From a bacterium (lineage in GTDB: Bacteria; Pseudomonadota; Gammaproteobacteria; Berkiellales; Berkiellaceae): 29,498 nt of DNA. Position numbers and translations under genes: made by a program. The notes under the pieces are model-generated. The model searched no databases, was not told the origin of the DNA, and saw nothing but the letters and a program-made list of their open reading frames with translations. The stretch covers positions 1 through 29,498 of the forward strand of contig RFNU01000202.1 of assembly GCA_009927065.1 (NCBI GenBank), written 5' to 3'. This document shows, in pieces, positions 13,713 to 22,044 of this stretch. Numbering within the stretch: the stretch's first letter is position 1; every line of letters starts with the position of its first letter.

Positions 13713-15020
13713 TCAAATTTTAAAAGGTAATTGAAACATTTTGGTAACAGCTATGACTTTAACTTTCAGCTGATTGAGCACTGGGATGATATAAGGAGGT
13801 CCCGCATAAGACAAGAGAGCGCCAACAAGAATACCTTTTGATAAATCAAAAAATACTGTTAATAAAAAAGTCATGATAAAAACAAAAACATCATATTTTG
13901 GCACCCATTTTAAATAAGCCCACAAAAAACTCAAATTTGTCATATTAAAAGCGACAAAATATAAAATTGCAGCTAATGCACATAGGGGAATTTTATTAGC
14001 TGCTGGCGCCAAAACAAATAAAACGCTTATTAAAAATAATGCGTGTACAACGGCAGCTAAAGGACTATTAGCTCCATACCGCAAACTTGTCATGGTGCGA
14101 GACAATGTTCCTGTTGAGGCAAACCCGCCAAAAAAAGGGCTAATAACATTCCCAACGCCCAACCCAATCAACTCTTGATTAGGCCGGTGCTGATCGCCTG
14201 TAAACTTATCAGTAGCTGCAGCTGAAAGCAGGGTCTCTATACTACTTAATAAAGCTATTGAACATGCAGTTGGGATAAGATGAAAAAAAACCTTCCACGA
14301 TACCATAGGTACCATTAAAATAGGTGCTCGCTGAGGAATCCCCCCGTAAGCGCTATAAATAGTATTCACATCATCAAAGTTGAACAATATATTTAAAAGC
14401 GTGATCAGCGATAATGCCGCTAACGGCGCTGGAATTTTAGGCGAAATCCTACCGGATAACGCAATAATAGCGAGACCAAAGAGAGAGAGCAGTGTTGTGT
14501 TTAAAGAAAAATGAGGTAATGCTGTTAGTAAAAGATAAATTTTTTGTAAAAAAGGAGTGCTAGAATTTAAAGCGACTGTCAAGCCAAAAAATTCTTTAAA
14601 CTGATTAACAAAAATACTGATACCAATGCCGAATGAAAATCCATGAACAACGGTCGTAGGAATACCTCGAACAATATCACCCAGTTTTAACATACCCATC
14701 AAGATAAGAATAACACCAGCCATAAGAGTGACCATTTGCATAGCAGCAACGCCGTAAGTTTGGGTGACAGTTGATAAGATCATAACGAGTGCACTAGTCG
14801 GACCGGCTATTTGAACATGTGTGCCACCGAACATTGCTACCGAAAAACTTGTAATAATTGCTGTATAAAGACCTTGCTCTGGCTGAGCGCCACTTGCGAT
14901 AGCAAACGCTATAGCTAAAGGCGCTGCTAAGACGCCCACAACAATCCCAGCAAAAATATTTCTAATGAGAAATCTTGTATGAAATAAGCCTGCACGATAA
15001 GCGTGTATAACAGCTAGCAT
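13713..15020 (-). CDS. SulP-family anion transporter lacking the STAS domain
   Basis: An inner-membrane protein of the SLC26/SulP family, which moves sulfate, bicarbonate or dicarboxylates. It has 435 residues, nearly all hydrophobic segments. Family features are GVLAAPLAIAFAIASGAQPEQGLYTAI in the first helices, AGPTSALVMI (transmembrane segment 3 region) and GGFASTGTLSRT (the family's 'GgfP.tGs.sRT' motif). In most SulP proteins a cytoplasmic STAS domain of about 100 residues follows the membrane domain; here the chain stops at QLKVKVIAVTKMFQLPFKI, only 6 bases from the lptG stop. No alternative frame past the stop was found that could encode STAS. The substrate cannot be told from sequence. 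Confidence 0.85.
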   Translation of the reverse strand: MLAVIHAYRAGLFHTRFLIRNIFAGIVVGVLAAPLAIAFAIASGAQPEQGLYTAIITSFSVAMFGGTHVQIAGPTSALVMILSTVTQTYGVAAMQMVTLMAGVILILMGMLKLGDIVRGIPTTVVHGFSFGIGISIFVNQFKEFFGLTVALNSSTPFLQKIYLLLTALPHFSLNTTLLSLFGLAIIALSGRISPKIPAPLAALSLITLLNILFNFDDVNTIYSAYGGIPQRAPILMVPMVSWKVFFHLIPTACSIALLSSIETLLSAAATDKFTGDQHRPNQELIGLGVGNVISPFFGGFASTGTLSRTMTSLRYGANSPLAAVVHALFLISVLFVLAPAANKIPLCALAAILYFVAFNMTNLSFLWAYLKWVPKYDVFVFIMTFLLTVFFDLSKGILVGALLSYAGPPYIIPVLNQLKVKVIAVTKMFQLPFKI

Positions 15021-15100
15021 ATTAATTTAATTACCAAAATGATGAATAGCTTTAAAGTCACATGGATCGTTGCATTACGTATCAAATCTTGCCTCACAAT

Positions 15101-15114
15101 CTATCATCTGATAG
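15101..15114. repeat. Perfect 6-bp inverted repeat in the SulP-rlmI divergent gap
   Basis: CTATCA and TGATAG flank a 2-base centre. This is the only clear dyad in the 296-base gap (15021-15316), roughly 80 bases upstream of the SulP start and 200 upstream of rlmI. Its size and compactness suit a protein-binding operator, but no regulator is indicated. The rest of the gap is AT-rich and holds no gene. Confidence 0.25.
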
Positions 15115-15316
15115 TAAAGATATTCAAAATTTCAATGAATGAAAAATGCAATACCTCTTGTGTAATCATACCTTAATTGCAACGAATATCAAGATTGCAT
15201 AGATTTTTAAAAGAAATTATTTTCATGCAAATCAAAGAAATGTAGAAGTAAAAATAATTTTGATGTATGATTGGGAAAATTTTCATATCTAACTCATTAT
15301 TTTAAATAAAGGACTC

Positions 15317-16495
15317 ATGTTAAATTTACCCACTCTTACCGTGCATCGTTCAAAACGAGCACAGCAAGGCTATCCTTGGATTTACTCCAATGAACTTTCA
15401 CTAACGACCTTGGATAAAGAGCTTCCTATTGGCGGTTTAGTAAGATTTGCGACCGTTGATGGAGTTTTTCTAGGAATAGGTACTTTTAACCGTCATGCAT
15501 TAATATCTGGACGAGTATTAAGTCATCATGAATACGAATACCCGAATAAAGAGTGGTTTTACAAAAAATTCCTCAAAGCAAAAAATGCTCGTGAGCGTAT
15601 TTATAAAGACCCTTTTTATCGTTGGGTGCATGCAGAATCTGATGGCCTTGCTGGTCTGATCATTGATAGATATGGTGTAACTGCTGTTATTCAAGTTAAT
15701 ACAGCGGGCATGGAGCTTTTGCAGGATGTTTGGATTGCAGCGTTAAAAGAAAGTGAGCCTCTTATCGAATCATGGGTTATTAGAAAAGATAGTAACTCTA
15801 GACAATTAGAACACATAGACAACAAACCCGTTGAGATCGTTGGAACACTGGTTGAACACCAAGTTATAGGACAAGAAGGTCCTGTTTATTTTATCGCTGA
15901 TGTTCTTGATGGTCAAAAAACTGGTTGGTTTTATGATCAGCGCGAAAATAGGGCTCTTATTGCAAGATGGATTAATCCTGGCGATACAGTTCTAGATTTA
16001 TTTACGCATACAGGGAGCTTTGCTCTTTATGCGGCCCATAAAGGGGCTGTTGTAGATGCTGTTGATCGCTCAGCGCTAGCTTTAGAACTTGGTTCTAAAG
16101 CAGCATTACTAAATCAAGTATCCAATCGTATTACCTGGCATCAAGCTCAAGTTTTTCATTATTTAGAGCAGGAGAGTCGTTTTTTTGACATGGTGATCGT
16201 CGATCCACCTGCTTTTGTCAAAAGCAAAGCCACACTAAATCAAGGAATACAGGGTTATATCAAAACATTGACTCTTGCTCTTAAAGTTGTCAAACCAGGT
16301 GGATTATTATGCTTTACCTCTTGTTCTCATCTGATTACACCCTCTGATATTCTTGATATCTGCATTAAAGCTGGTCTGAAGACAAAGCGTCAGTTAACAG
16401 TTTTAGCACATTTAGGCGCTGGATTTGATCATCCAGTACGTGCAGAACTGCAAGAACTCACTTATCTTAAAGGCGTCCTTGTAGCGGTTGATTAA
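15317..16495 (+). CDS. rlmI: 23S rRNA (cytosine-5)-methyltransferase RlmI (m5C1962)
   Basis: A SAM-dependent methyltransferase that modifies C1962 of 23S rRNA. It has 392 residues, as expected. The N-terminal PUA domain begins LTVHRSKRAQQGYPWIYSNE. A central RlmI-like domain follows, with ESDGLAGLIIDRYG. The Rossmann methyltransferase starts near residue 215: GWFYDQRENR, then VLDLFTHTGSFALYAA (SAM motif I), VDPPAFVKSK (motif IV), and the catalytic Cys in FTSCSH (motif VI). The start ATG 15317 has AAAGGA very close, a short but usable spacing. Likely monocistronic, ending about 55 bases before a large inverted repeat. Confidence 0.93.
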   Translation: MLNLPTLTVHRSKRAQQGYPWIYSNELSLTTLDKELPIGGLVRFATVDGVFLGIGTFNRHALISGRVLSHHEYEYPNKEWFYKKFLKAKNARERIYKDPFYRWVHAESDGLAGLIIDRYGVTAVIQVNTAGMELLQDVWIAALKESEPLIESWVIRKDSNSRQLEHIDNKPVEIVGTLVEHQVIGQEGPVYFIADVLDGQKTGWFYDQRENRALIARWINPGDTVLDLFTHTGSFALYAAHKGAVVDAVDRSALALELGSKAALLNQVSNRITWHQAQVFHYLEQESRFFDMVIVDPPAFVKSKATLNQGIQGYIKTLTLALKVVKPGGLLCFTSCSHLITPSDILDICIKAGLKTKRQLTVLAHLGAGFDHPVRAELQELTYLKGVLVAVD

Positions 16496-16550
16496 AGATT
16501 AACGGCTATAATTGATAGGCTTGTTATTCTGTAATGTTTATCATATCGTT

Positions 16551-16581
16551 CTCCTCATAATAATTTTTTTATTATGAGGAG
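16551..16581. repeat. 13-bp perfect inverted repeat upstream of the MNT/HEPN module
   Basis: CTCCTCATAATAA (16551-16563) and TTATTATGAGGAG (16569-16581) are exact reverse complements around five T residues. The dyad sits between the rlmI stop and the mntA start (67 bases before ATG 16648). It has no T tract on either side, so it is not a standard terminator, though it could stop rlmI transcripts or protect their 3' ends. A binding site for autoregulation of the module, or a mobile-element boundary, is also possible. Confidence 0.7.
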
Positions 16582-16647
16582 TGGTTTACATTCTTTTCAT
16601 TGTGTTTTATTGTGAAAATAGTAGCTCATTTTAAAGCAAAATTTTTT

Positions 16648-16998
16648 ATGCCAAGAATCGGCCAGCTTAAGTCCATTTGTTTGTCCAATAAGTCTGTTTT
16701 TTTAATAAAAAAATATTTGTTTTACAAAAAACTATGCAAAATACCTTCTATTAATAGAATTATTCTATTTGGATCTCGTGCCCGTGGGGATTGTGCTAAC
16801 AAAGCAGATATCGATCTTGCTATAGATTGTAAAAAGGCAACAGAAGAAGGATGGTTAGAAATATTAGAGATTTTTGATAATGCAGATACTTTACTCAAGA
16901 TTGATTGTATTCGCCTTGACACACTTCCTGAAAATTCTTTTTTATTGCATGAAATAAATAGTGAAGGAATTGATTTATATGAAAAAAATAAGACTTGA
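16648..16998 (+). CDS. mntA: MntA-like minimal nucleotidyltransferase (antitoxin type)
   Basis: A 116-residue minimal nucleotidyltransferase. The active-site signature GS-X10-DXD is exact: GSRARGD at 42-48 and DID at 54-56, with a third carboxylate in KIDCI (Asp86). In characterised MntA-HepT pairs (Shewanella oneidensis) such a protein transfers AMP to a Tyr of the HEPN toxin and so neutralises it. ATG 16648 is chosen; the frame opens back to a TTG at 16600 without similarity. The ribosome site is weak. The gene overlaps the next by 20 bases, the usual layout for these pairs. Codon and base composition are very AT-rich, and the module sits between housekeeping genes, consistent with acquisition. 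Confidence 0.85.
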   Translation: MPRIGQLKSICLSNKSVFLIKKYLFYKKLCKIPSINRIILFGSRARGDCANKADIDLAIDCKKATEEGWLEILEIFDNADTLLKIDCIRLDTLPENSFLLHEINSEGIDLYEKNKT

Positions 16999-17404
16999 AA
17001 TCTCTAAGCTTGAAAAAAGCCTCCTCAATCTTGAAAGTACCCAGTTCATTTCGATGGATAAGAATATATACGCTATATGTGAGACCTATTTGATGGATGC
17101 ATGTATTAAAAGATTTGAACTCACATTCGATCTTTTATGGAAAACATTACGTGTTTTTTTTTATTACAAAGGTATTGAATTACACTATCCCAAAGATGTA
17201 CTCAAAGAGGGTTATTTAACTGATTATTTAGAAGATGAATTATTATGGTTAAGAATGCTTCAAGATTACAATATTTCAGCTTACAGTTATGACGATACTC
17301 TCGCATCTGATCTGTTTAAAAGAATACAACTCTATATTCCTTTGATAAGAAACGCTTTTAATAAACTCTTAAAAAGCGTTAAAGAAATAGAATGCGACGC
17401 CTAG
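16979..17404 (+). CDS. hepT: HepT-like HEPN protein (HI0074 type) with altered RNase motif
   Basis: A 141-residue helical HEPN protein of the nucleotidyltransferase substrate-binding (HI0074) type. The block IKRFELTFDLLWKTLRVFF (44-62) is the family's 'i.rFE.tfel.WK.lk'; PKDVLKEGYL (71-80) and WLRMLQDYN (90-98) follow the usual order. Active HepT toxins carry RX4HXY (commonly written DRN..SH.YD). Here residues 97-104 read YNISAYSY, so the Arg and His of the RNase site are both Tyr, while the final Tyr104, the AMPylation position in the Shewanella protein, is kept. No other RX4-6H exists in the chain. ATG 16979 with GAAGGA at 16963-16968 is preferred over an in-frame GTG at 16961. A regulatory or decayed role rather than an RNase toxin is inferred. 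Confidence 0.82.
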   Translation: MKKIRLEISKLEKSLLNLESTQFISMDKNIYAICETYLMDACIKRFELTFDLLWKTLRVFFYYKGIELHYPKDVLKEGYLTDYLEDELLWLRMLQDYNISAYSYDDTLASDLFKRIQLYIPLIRNAFNKLLKSVKEIECDA

Positions 17405-17449
17405 TTCTATCAAAATCTTTATGATCTCTAAAGCCTGAATAAATTCGTT

Positions 17450-17499
17450 TCTCCCCCACCACCCAACGAACATTGGTTTGCAATTCACTGGGCGGGAGA
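17450..17499. repeat. GC-rich imperfect inverted repeat between hepT and valS
   Basis: A short patch markedly richer in G and C than its surroundings. TCTCCC at 17450-17455 and CACCCA-type bases to 17465 can pair with TGGGCGGGAGA at 17489-17499 (outer TCTCCC/GGGAGA exact, inner CCCA/TGGG exact, with a bulge). There is no T tract, so it is a poor terminator. It has the look of a dispersed repeat or a remnant of transferred DNA at the border of the MNT/HEPN module. The minus frame across it also stays open for about 45 codons. Confidence 0.45.
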
Positions 17500-17515
17500 G
17501 TCAATGTCACGAATA

Positions 17516-20269
17516 TTAAGAAAGCAGCGCTAATGAAGCTTCGATTGAACTGAGCTGTACTTGATATTCCGCTAAACGTTGTTGTTCTTGTTCAACAACG
17601 CTCGCTGGTGCTTTGCTTACAAAGGATTCATTACCTAATTTTTGTTTTGCTTTTTCAATTTCTTTAATACATTTAGCGCGATCAAGTAATAAGCGTTCAC
17701 GTTGAACTGTATTATCCACTGTGACTGTCTGTAGAATTAAGGAAAATTCTTCTTGATTAAAATGAGAGGCTATCATGTTTTTATCATCAAAAGTTGATTG
17801 CTGATAGTCCTGTACTGTAGCGACCTTTGCAAGATCTCGAATAAAGGGTTCGAATTCATACCAAAGTTGTTCAGCAGTACCTTTAGCTTTTACAACAAGA
17901 TCTATATGCGCTTTTGGGACAACATCGAGTTTAGAACGAATAGTTCTAATAGCCACAATAAACTCTATTAATGAAAAAATCTTCTGATCATCAATATAAG
18001 GTGAAGAGCGTGTTGCCTCTTGAGTTGTTTCAACTAAATGCAAATAAGAGTCATTGGGTGTAATTTTTTTGTGCAAAATAAAAGCTAACTCTTCAGTAAT
18101 AAAAGGCATGATCGGATGCAATATATGCAATACACTTTGAATCACTTTCACTAAAACACATTGCGCTTCTGCTTTTGTTTCCGGAGATTTTAAAAGCACT
18201 TTAGCAAACTCTAAATACTGATCACAGACTGTCGTCCACACGAAATCAACAAGTCTCTGGGCTAATAAATCAAAACGATATTCAGCTAAATCAGCAGAGG
18301 ATTGTTCTTGAATGAAGGAAACTTGATTTAAAATCCAATGATGAATAGGATGTATAATGTTGCCTTGATAAGCTTGATACTCATCTAATTGCATTAAAGT
18401 AAAACGCATCATATTCCACAATTTATTACAAAAGTTATGGCTAGCTTGCATACGTTGTGTATCGAATCGAATAAAACGTCCTGGTGATGCTTGTTGACAG
18501 AATGTTAGCCTTAAAGCATCAGCTCCATATGAGGATAACCCTTGTGGAAAATCTCGTTGGGTTGCAGCAGCAATTGATGCCGCTTTTTCTGGCTGCATAA
18601 GACCTTGTGTTCTTTTTTTCAGAAGATCTTCAAGACTAATTCCGTCTATCAAATCAATCGGGTCAATAACATTACCTTTAGATTTAGACATTTTCATCCC
18701 CTGATGATCTTGAATCAGACCATGAATGTAAATATCTTTAAAAGGCACTTTGCCTGTAAAATAGAGGGAGAACATTATCATTCTGGCAACCCAAAAGAAA
18801 ATAATGTCAAATCCTGTTACCAAAGCTGTTGTTGGAAAAAATCTTGATAACTCATGATGATCTTCAGGCCATCCTAACGTAGCAAAAGGCCAAAGTGCTG
18901 AAGAGAACCAGGTATCCAAAACATCTTGATCTTGTCTCAGATCAACAGAGGGATCTAACTGATAATATTCTCTGACTTCTTTTTCATTATAACCAACATA
19001 ACTCTTACCGGCCTGGTCATACCATGCCGGAATTTGATGGCCCCACCATAATTGACGAGAGATACACCAATCTTGAATATTATTTAACCAATGCTGATAA
19101 TGCTTTTCCCAGGTGTGTGGAATAAACCCTAGCAATCCCTCTTCATGGGCTTTCAACGCCTTAACGGCCATCTCTTGCATGGACACATACCACTGATCGG
19201 TCAATAAAGGCTCAATCACTTGATCAGTACGTGAACAACGTGGAATTTGATGCACATGATTTTGTTTTAATTTTAATTGATTGATATGTTCAAGAGCGTT
19301 TACAACCAAAGGACGAGCAGCTAATCTATCCATGCCTTGAAATGCTGATGGCACATGATGATTAAGCTTGCCGTTAAGCTCAAGAATATTAATTAAAGGA
19401 AGATTGTGGCGTTCTGCCATAGCAAAATCATTAAAATCATGCCCAGGAGTAATTTTGACACAACCTGTTCCAAACTCTTGATCGACATGAATATCAGCAA
19501 TTAATGGAATTTTACGATTAATGAGAGGCAAAATAACCTCTTTACCAAGATAAGCCTGATAACGCGGATCATCAGGATGAACTGCAACGGCAACATCTCC
19601 AAATAAAGTTTCAGGTCGTGTTGTCGCTACAACAATCGATCCACTGCCATCAGCCAAAAGATACTCTAAATGATATAAACAACCTTGTTCTTCATGAAAT
19701 TCAACTTCCAAATCAGAAACAGCTGATTGTAAATGACAATCCCAATTGACGAGACGTTTTTTTCTATAAATAAGATTATCTCTATAGAGCTTAACAAAAG
19801 CCTCTTTAACAGCAGCATTATAAGGCTCATCCATCGTAAAGCGTTCTCTATCCCAGTCAATAAAGGTCCCTAAACGTTTTAATTGAGATAAAATAGTACC
19901 ACCAGATTCTTCTTTCCATTGCCACACATGCTCAAGAAATTCATCTCTACTCATTTGGCTGCGCTTTAATCCTTGCTGTTCTAATAAACGTTCAACCACC
20001 ATTTGAGTTGCAATCCCAGCATGATCGGTTCCTACTTGCCATAAGACCTTATACCCTTTTTGTGCATGCGCACGAATGAGAGTATCCATTAAGGTATCTT
20101 GAAAAGCATGGCCCATGTGCAAGGTGCCCGTCACATTTGGTGGTGGAATCATGATGGAATAAGCCTGAGCGCCTTCACGTTGAGCAATTTTTTTAAACAA
20201 CTGCGCAGCAGTCCATTTTTCGTACCACGATTTTTCTAATTGATGAGGTTGGTAATGTTTATCTAACAT
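17516..20269 (-). CDS. valS: Valyl-tRNA synthetase
   Basis: Class I synthetase charging tRNA-Val, 917 residues. The HIGH motif appears as HMGH (51-54) in PPPNVTGTLHMGH. KMSKS is present in GMKMSKSKGNVIDP near residue 527. The editing domain contains the conserved ATTRPETLFGD and HPDDPRY. The anticodon-binding domain follows, and the C-terminal 60-70 residues form the coiled-coil arm (AKCIKEIEKAKQKL...). The start has GGAG a few bases upstream. In E. coli valS follows pepA-holC; here pepA lies about 6 kb away on the other strand and holC is not in the window. Confidence 0.97.
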   Translation of the reverse strand: MLDKHYQPHQLEKSWYEKWTAAQLFKKIAQREGAQAYSIMIPPPNVTGTLHMGHAFQDTLMDTLIRAHAQKGYKVLWQVGTDHAGIATQMVVERLLEQQGLKRSQMSRDEFLEHVWQWKEESGGTILSQLKRLGTFIDWDRERFTMDEPYNAAVKEAFVKLYRDNLIYRKKRLVNWDCHLQSAVSDLEVEFHEEQGCLYHLEYLLADGSGSIVVATTRPETLFGDVAVAVHPDDPRYQAYLGKEVILPLINRKIPLIADIHVDQEFGTGCVKITPGHDFNDFAMAERHNLPLINILELNGKLNHHVPSAFQGMDRLAARPLVVNALEHINQLKLKQNHVHQIPRCSRTDQVIEPLLTDQWYVSMQEMAVKALKAHEEGLLGFIPHTWEKHYQHWLNNIQDWCISRQLWWGHQIPAWYDQAGKSYVGYNEKEVREYYQLDPSVDLRQDQDVLDTWFSSALWPFATLGWPEDHHELSRFFPTTALVTGFDIIFFWVARMIMFSLYFTGKVPFKDIYIHGLIQDHQGMKMSKSKGNVIDPIDLIDGISLEDLLKKRTQGLMQPEKAASIAAATQRDFPQGLSSYGADALRLTFCQQASPGRFIRFDTQRMQASHNFCNKLWNMMRFTLMQLDEYQAYQGNIIHPIHHWILNQVSFIQEQSSADLAEYRFDLLAQRLVDFVWTTVCDQYLEFAKVLLKSPETKAEAQCVLVKVIQSVLHILHPIMPFITEELAFILHKKITPNDSYLHLVETTQEATRSSPYIDDQKIFSLIEFIVAIRTIRSKLDVVPKAHIDLVVKAKGTAEQLWYEFEPFIRDLAKVATVQDYQQSTFDDKNMIASHFNQEEFSLILQTVTVDNTVQRERLLLDRAKCIKEIEKAKQKLGNESFVSKAPASVVEQEQQRLAEYQVQLSSIEASLALLS

Positions 20270-20418
20270 AAAACTCCGCTAATGACGCTCAGTTAATAAA
20301 TTGACGCCATTATATCACAAATGTAAGTCGCCTCTCATCCTGTCTCTTTATAAAAGATCCAAGAATGTATGAACTAGACTTCATTGCAACGTATTGAACA
20401 AAGACGCTTATTTTTTCA

Positions 20419-21675
20419 TCAGTCAGAAAGACAATAAGGTTTTGGGCTATACATGATTGTTTTTATAAGGGCATTAAAAAATTTCAATTCTTTTTGATGA
20501 GGCTGGTTGTTTAATGAAAAATTCAAAGCTTTATTGGGGGGTAGCGAGAAGCCCATTGAGTCGATAGAGCAGTTAATTGGTTTTATTTGAAGATCGGCGG
20601 TTTGATACAAACCTGCGAGAGCATCTAAGGTTTCATAATCCGTTTCGTAAAGGCAGCGAGCTATCAGAAATGGTTTTTGTTGTGCATCTTTTCCTTTTAT
20701 CACGCTGTATTCATCATCTATTGCTATCTCCGCTGCGTTGTTAAACGGCCAGATATACCCTCGACCAGATATGATTTTAATCCTATTACGACTGCACCAT
20801 AATACTCTGACACGACTTTCTAAGGCCAATGGCCTGTCCATTTCAATCGTAGGGACCCCATTCAATTTAATAGCCGCTTGTCCTGGAAGGGCATAAATAA
20901 AATCTTTTGAAAATCCAAAATGAATTAATGCATCTCGAGCATTTTTAACTTCATCATTGAGTTGAGTCATTTGGTGAACAGTATACGATAAAGGTGGGGA
21001 GAACGTGTATTGACAGTATGCTTGTAATTCTCTACTAAATTGACTTAAAGAATAAGTGTCAGATTCTTTTTTTTGAGTACTGACCAGATCTAAACACGAT
21101 TTAATATCTAAGAATCCACTAATATGGTAAACAAGATTAGCATCGCCAAAGACTTGTTTAGTGGGTTGCGCAATAATATTTTTTAACGCGAACGCTTCTT
21201 TTGAACTCCATCCAGTATTCTTATAATTTTCTTCGTTAATACTCTGTATTTTATTAAATAAATCAGCGTCTTCTCTAAATGATGATCTTTCAAGATTTTT
21301 TAATAATTGAAACTCTTCGGGGGTAACATCAACAAGGGCGAACATTGTATCAGCTTTGATTTTAATTTGACTGAGTGGAGCCTGCTGTATCTTTATACTA
21401 AATATTGTATCGAGTTTATTCTGATCAACAACCAGCACACAATCATCAGCATAAGCAGTCATCGTGCTCAAACAGGAATCAATGAATGGATCGTTAGTTT
21501 TTTCATGCGGTGATGGCCTCTCGAATGATCTATTTGAGTCCAAGAAGCTATTATTAAATAACTTCTTCAGAAAGTGCTCAATCAGCCCCACACTATATTC
21601 AATAATGACATAGGTACATAAAAGTATTATTGCTCTTGATATTAAAACGAGGGCTATATTCAAAGAAAATGGCAT
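20419..21675 (-). CDS. Unknown membrane-anchored protein with a possible F-box-like segment
   Basis: A 418-residue protein I do not recognise. Residues about 5-30 form one hydrophobic segment (LNIALVLISRAIILLCTYVI), likely a membrane anchor or uncleaved signal. The rest is hydrophilic and mixed. Residues about 174-203 read VFGDANLVYHISGFLDIKSC then LDLVSTQKK. The spacing of hydrophobic residues (L..I..FLDIK..L.L) resembles the F-box 'lP.Ell..If.yL...dl..l..v.k', a motif used by some intracellular bacteria to recruit host ubiquitin ligase. This is pattern resemblance only. The C-terminal half has no motif I can name. A GGAA lies 9 bases before the ATG. It lies between valS and the PDH operon on the same strand, about 130 bases after the PP0621-like gene; no terminator is seen either side. 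Confidence 0.7.
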   Translation of the reverse strand: MPFSLNIALVLISRAIILLCTYVIIEYSVGLIEHFLKKLFNNSFLDSNRSFERPSPHEKTNDPFIDSCLSTMTAYADDCVLVVDQNKLDTIFSIKIQQAPLSQIKIKADTMFALVDVTPEEFQLLKNLERSSFREDADLFNKIQSINEENYKNTGWSSKEAFALKNIIAQPTKQVFGDANLVYHISGFLDIKSCLDLVSTQKKESDTYSLSQFSRELQAYCQYTFSPPLSYTVHQMTQLNDEVKNARDALIHFGFSKDFIYALPGQAAIKLNGVPTIEMDRPLALESRVRVLWCSRNRIKIISGRGYIWPFNNAAEIAIDDEYSVIKGKDAQQKPFLIARCLYETDYETLDALAGLYQTADLQIKPINCSIDSMGFSLPPNKALNFSLNNQPHQKELKFFNALIKTIMYSPKPYCLSD

Positions 21676-21807
21676 GATGAGATTCCAGCATGATTTATAA
21701 GACCTATAATCAATATACTGGGATAATGCTTCATTTGCAAACCGAATAAAATGCGATCTAAAGCAGCCATCTTCTTCAATAACAATGCCATAATGTACAC
21801 AGCAACT

Positions 21808-22044
21808 TTAACAAACAGATGCATGTTGTGAACAACAAAAAAGCTTTCCTTTATAAGCGACAGCATGTTTTTTAGGAAAATAAACATGGCACGTTGGACA
21901 TTCCATCATCACATCAACAATATCTTGCTCTTGCGAAGGTTTATTATTGATGTGTTGTTGATCAACCAATAAATGGCCAATCAACCTCAACATCAAATTA
22001 ATAAAAATAAACAAAAATCCACATATAATTAAAAACATGATCAT
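21808..22044 (-). CDS. PP0621-like small membrane protein with a C-terminal zinc-ribbon-like motif
   Basis: A 78-residue protein: one N-terminal membrane helix (about 2-22), a short polar linker, and a Cys-rich tail with CPTCHVYFPKKHAV...GKLFCCSQHA. The paired CxxC and CCSxxH suit a zinc knuckle. Small proteins of the PP0621 type have this layout (helix plus 'C..CGv.lp..ea....g..fCs..H'); their function is unknown. ATG 22044 shares its A with the lpd TGA (TGATG), so translation is coupled to lpd. A TTG at 22047 and an ATG at 22038 are alternatives. An overlapping frame at 21660-21887 is rejected. Confidence 0.7.
   Translation of the reverse strand: MIMFLIICGFLFIFINLMLRLIGHLLVDQQHINNKPSQEQDIVDVMMECPTCHVYFPKKHAVAYKGKLFCCSQHASVC

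Noticed and set aside
16600..16647. Upstream TTG start for the MNT gene
   Set aside because: The extra residues show no similarity to MNT proteins, and ATG 16648 gives a normal length.
16500..17515. Classical RNase toxin-antitoxin call for the MNT/HEPN pair
   Set aside because: The RX4H residues of the HEPN partner are both Tyr, so an RNase toxin label is not supported by the sequence.
21660..21887. 75-codon minus frame overlapping the PP0621-like gene and the unknown 418-residue gene
   Set aside because: It overlaps the better-supported zinc-ribbon gene in another frame and has no recognisable motif or ribosome site.
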